A DNA stretch of 16,707 nucleotides from Streptomyces sp. NRRL F-5630 (GTDB lineage: Bacteria > Actinomycetota > Actinomycetes > Streptomycetales > Streptomycetaceae). A program made the position numbers and the translations under genes. How positions within the stretch are numbered: the first letter of the stretch is position 1; the number at the start of each line of letters is the position of its first letter. Under the pieces are notes generated by a model. That model made no database searches, had not been told where the DNA came from, and saw only the letters and a program-made list of their open reading frames with translations. The stretch lies in NCBI RefSeq assembly GCF_000719475.1, contig NZ_JOGO01000102.1, forward strand, positions 1 through 16,707, in the 5' to 3' direction. Positions 14,127 through 16,707 of the stretch are shown piece after piece.

Positions 14127-16616
14127 CTACAGCTTCTCGACCGGCGCGTACCGCAGCAGCAGCCGCTTCGGCTTCTCGCCGCCGAAGTCCACGGTCGCCT
14201 CCGCGTTGCTGCCCGCACCCTTCACCCCGACCACCGTGCCCAGCCCGAACTGGTCGTGCGTGACCCGGTCCCCGATCGCCAGCGCGACCACCGGCTTCTC
14301 CTCCGCCCGCCGCGTCGCGAAGGCGGGCGCGCCGCGCCGGGCGCGCGAGGAGGAGAGCGAGGCCGCGATCCCGGCGGCCGGGCCCGCGGCCACCTTCGCG
14401 GGCGCCGCGCCCGTCCGCTTCCACTCCAGGTGGTCGGCGGGGATCTCCTCCAGGAACCGCGACGGCGGGTTGTACTGCGGCTGCCCCCACGCGCTGCGCA
14501 GCGTGGAGCGCGTGAGGTAGAGCCGTTCACGGGCGCGCGTGATGCCGACGTACGCGAGCCGCCGTTCCTCCTCCAGCTCCTTGACCTGCCCGAGAGCCCG
14601 CATGTGCGGGAAGACGCCGTCCTCCATGCCGGTGAGGAAGACGACGGGGAATTCGAGGCCCTTGGCGGTGTGGAGTGTCATCAGCGTGATGACGCCGTCG
14701 CCGTCCTCCTCGTCGGGGATCTGGTCGGAATCCGCGACGAGCGCGACCCGCTCCAGGAACTCCGCGAGCGTCCCCGCACCCTCCTCCTCGCTACGCTCCT
14801 GCTCGAACTCCAGGGCCACGGAGGCGAGTTCCTGCAAGTTCTCGATGCGGGTCTCGTCCTGCGGGTCGGTCGACGCCTGCAACTCGGCGAGATAGCCGGT
14901 CTGTTCGAGAACAGCCTCCAGGACGACCGCGGGTCCCGCGCCCGATTCGACGATCGTGCGCAGCTCTTCCATCAGCGTGTTGAACCGCTTGATCGCGTTC
15001 GCCGAGCGCGCCGCCATCCCGTACGCCTCGTCGACGCGCTTGAGCGCCTGCGGGAAGGTGATCCGCTCGCGCTGCGAGAGCGCGTCGATCATCGCCTCGG
15101 AGCGGTCACCGATGCCGCGCTTGGGCACGTTGAGGATGCGGCGCAGCGGCACGCTGTCCTCGGGGTTGGCGAGCACCCGCAGGTAGGCGAGGACATCGCG
15201 GACCTCGCGGCGCTCGTAGAAGCGCACGCCGCCGACGACCTTGTAGGGCAGGCCGACGCGGATGAAGACCTCTTCGAAGACACGGGACTGCGCGTTCGTA
15301 CGGTAGAAGACGGCGACGTCACCCGGCTTCGCGTCGCCCGCGTCGGTGAGCCGGTCGATCTCGTCGGCGACGAACTGCGCCTCGTCGTGCTCGGTGTCGG
15401 CGACGTACCCGGTGATCTTCGGGCCGTTGCCCGCCTCGGTCCACAGGTTCTTCGGGCGGCGGTTCTCGTTGCGCTCGATGACGGCGTTGGCGGCGGAGAG
15501 GATCGTCTGCGTGGAGCGGTAGTTCTGCTCCAGGAGGATCGTCGTCGCGTTCGGGTAGTCCTCCTCGAACTGGAGGATGTTGCGGATCGTGGCGCCGCGG
15601 AACGCGTAGATCGACTGGTCCGCGTCGCCCACGACGCACAGCTCCGCCGGCTCGGGCGCCGGGCCGCCGTCGTGGCCCGTACCGCCGTCCGCCGGCCCCA
15701 CCAGCTCCTTGACCAGCGTGTACTGCGCGTGGTTGGTGTCCTGGTACTCGTCGACGAGGACGTGCCGGAAGCGGCGGCGGTAGTGCTCGGCGACGTCGGG
15801 GAACGCCTGGAGGAGGTGGACCGTCGTCATGATGATGTCGTCGAAGTCCAGTGCGTTCGCCTCGCGCAGGCGTGCCTGGTACATCGTGTACGCCTGCGAG
15901 AGCGTCTTCTCGAAGGCCCCCGCCGTCTCGCCCGCGACCTCGTCGGCGTACGCCTCGGCGTCGATCAGCTCGTTCTTGAGGTTCGAGATCTTCGCCGTGA
16001 ACGACTTCGGCGGGTAGCGCTTGGGGTCGAGGTCCAGGTCGCGGCAGACGAGCGCCATGAGCCGCTTGGAGTCGGCGGCGTCGTAGATCGAGAAGGACGA
16101 CGTGAAGCCGAGCTTCTTCGACTCGCGGCGCAGGATGCGGACGCAGGCGCTGTGGAAGGTCGAGACCCACATCGCCCCGGCGCGCGGCCCGACGAGCTGC
16201 TCGACGCGCTCCTTCATCTCGCCCGCGGCCTTGTTGGTGAAGGTGATCGCGAGGATCGAGCCCGGGTGCACCCCGCGCTGACCGAGCAGGTACGCGATGC
16301 GGTGGGTGAGCACGCGGGTCTTGCCGGAGCCGGCGCCGGCGACGATGAGCAGCGGCGAGCCACTGTGCACGACGGCGGCGGCCTGCTCCGGGTTGAGCCC
16401 GGTGAGCAGCGCCGCCGGGTCGATCACGGGGCGTGGCGCGCCGTCCCGGTAATGCGTGTCCCTGGGCGGGGGCGCGTCGAACTTCCCGCCGAACAGGTCG
16501 GCCGGGATCTCCTCGGCAGGGACCCCGTCCTCGGGGGGCGGAGGGGGCTCCTCCTCGCCCGATGCCGGGGAAGAAGCCATGTCCGCCAGGAAGCTGTCGT
16601 CAAAGAGGCTGCTCAT
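14127..16616 (-). CDS. pcrA: ATP-dependent DNA helicase PcrA/UvrD
   Basis: 829 residues, a superfamily 1A 3'-to-5' helicase for nucleotide-excision repair, replication restart and removal of RecA or stalled RNA polymerase. After an acidic/proline-rich 60-residue head come Walker A AGAGSGKT (93-100), motif Ia TFTNKAA (125-131), motif II DEYQDTN (about 287), motif III GDADQSIYAFRG, motif IV QNYRS, motif V TLHTAKGLEF and motif VI YVGITRARERLY. The C-terminal IGDRVTHDQFGLGTVV...VDFGGEKPKRLLL is the Tudor-like tail that binds RNA polymerase in PcrA. The start at 16616 lies nine bases after the -10 of a damage-type promoter, with GGGAGG between them, so the leader is very short. It is monocistronic and convergent with the M23 gene. 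All helicase motifs are intact. The name uvrD1 is equally used in actinobacteria. Confidence 0.97.
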   Translation of the reverse strand: MSSLFDDSFLADMASSPASGEEEPPPPPEDGVPAEEIPADLFGGKFDAPPPRDTHYRDGAPRPVIDPAALLTGLNPEQAAAVVHSGSPLLIVAGAGSGKTRVLTHRIAYLLGQRGVHPGSILAITFTNKAAGEMKERVEQLVGPRAGAMWVSTFHSACVRILRRESKKLGFTSSFSIYDAADSKRLMALVCRDLDLDPKRYPPKSFTAKISNLKNELIDAEAYADEVAGETAGAFEKTLSQAYTMYQARLREANALDFDDIIMTTVHLLQAFPDVAEHYRRRFRHVLVDEYQDTNHAQYTLVKELVGPADGGTGHDGGPAPEPAELCVVGDADQSIYAFRGATIRNILQFEEDYPNATTILLEQNYRSTQTILSAANAVIERNENRRPKNLWTEAGNGPKITGYVADTEHDEAQFVADEIDRLTDAGDAKPGDVAVFYRTNAQSRVFEEVFIRVGLPYKVVGGVRFYERREVRDVLAYLRVLANPEDSVPLRRILNVPKRGIGDRSEAMIDALSQRERITFPQALKRVDEAYGMAARSANAIKRFNTLMEELRTIVESGAGPAVVLEAVLEQTGYLAELQASTDPQDETRIENLQELASVALEFEQERSEEEGAGTLAEFLERVALVADSDQIPDEEDGDGVITLMTLHTAKGLEFPVVFLTGMEDGVFPHMRALGQVKELEEERRLAYVGITRARERLYLTRSTLRSAWGQPQYNPPSRFLEEIPADHLEWKRTGAAPAKVAAGPAAGIAASLSSSRARRGAPAFATRRAEEKPVVALAIGDRVTHDQFGLGTVVGVKGAGSNAEATVDFGGEKPKRLLLRYAPVEKL

Positions 16617-16625
16617 CGCCTCCCG

Positions 16626-16648
16626 AGTCTAGGCGGCCCCACCGACAA
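16626..16648 (-). promoter_or_regulatory. PafBC/RecA-independent damage promoter motif for pcrA
   Basis: On the minus strand TTGTCGGTG (16648-16640), eight bases, then TAGACT (16631-16626), a perfect match to TTGTCRGTG-N8-TAN3T. The -10 ends nine bases before the start codon, predicting a leader of about three bases. The spacing is the same as in the SWIM promoter, and the target gene is a repair helicase, as expected for this regulon. Confidence 0.82.
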
Positions 16649-16660
16649 CCGGGTGCGGTC

Positions 16661-16684
16661 GGGGGGATCGGGGGGCGGGGCGGG
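16661..16684 (+). other. G-quadruplex-type G-run upstream of pcrA
   Basis: Four G-runs (16661-16666, 16670-16675, 16677-16680, 16682-16684) with loops of 1-3 bases meet the canonical quadruplex pattern. It begins 12 bases upstream of the pcrA damage-promoter motif, on the strand used as pcrA template. G-runs are frequent in such GC-rich DNA, so function is unproven. Confidence 0.5.
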
Positions 16685-16707
16685 TGACGGCGGGGGCTGG
16701 GGCGCGG

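Overview
The window looks like chromosomal DNA from a Streptomyces-type actinomycete. GC content is very high, third codon positions are strongly biased to G/C, some starts are GTG, T-tracts are rare, and the products (SucCD, PcrA with an RNA-polymerase-binding tail, SWIM/MoxR/VWA proteins, an M23 peptidase with a Tyr/Gly-rich N-terminus) match that group. No mobile element, tRNA, rRNA or CRISPR array was seen.

Layout. 1-723: GC-rich DNA holding a terminator-like hairpin, the frameshifted remnant of a CGNR zinc-finger gene (minus strand), and a long hairpin that ends sucCD. 724-2803: sucC-sucD (succinyl-CoA synthetase) on the minus strand, with a Crp-like site about 200 bases upstream. 3102-8127, minus strand: a compact operon MoxR AAA+ ATPase -> DUF5682 protein -> VWA-domain protein. 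8243-11741, plus strand and divergent from it: SWIM zinc-finger protein -> DUF5691 protein -> cytidine/blasticidin-type deaminase. 11742-12307: non-coding, with terminators and a promoter. 12308-13939, plus strand: membrane-anchored M23 peptidase. 13940-14126: repeats and hairpins between convergent genes. 14127-16616, minus strand: pcrA/uvrD helicase, with its promoter at the right edge.

How it works together. The most interesting content is the divergent five- to six-gene module at 3102-11741. A MoxR chaperone-like ATPase and a VWA protein with an intact metal site are coupled to a large DUF5682 protein with a TraB/ChaN/erythromycin-esterase-like His signature. A SWIM protein and a helical-repeat-like DUF5691 protein are transcribed the other way. 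The 115-bp divergent promoter carries two back-to-back copies of the actinobacterial RecA-independent DNA-damage promoter motif (TTGTCRGTG-N8-TAN3T, the PafBC motif). The plus copy is perfect and the minus copy has one mismatch in the -10. A third, perfect copy lies in front of pcrA. The sequence therefore predicts that this uncharacterised ATPase/VWA module is induced by DNA damage together with the repair helicase.
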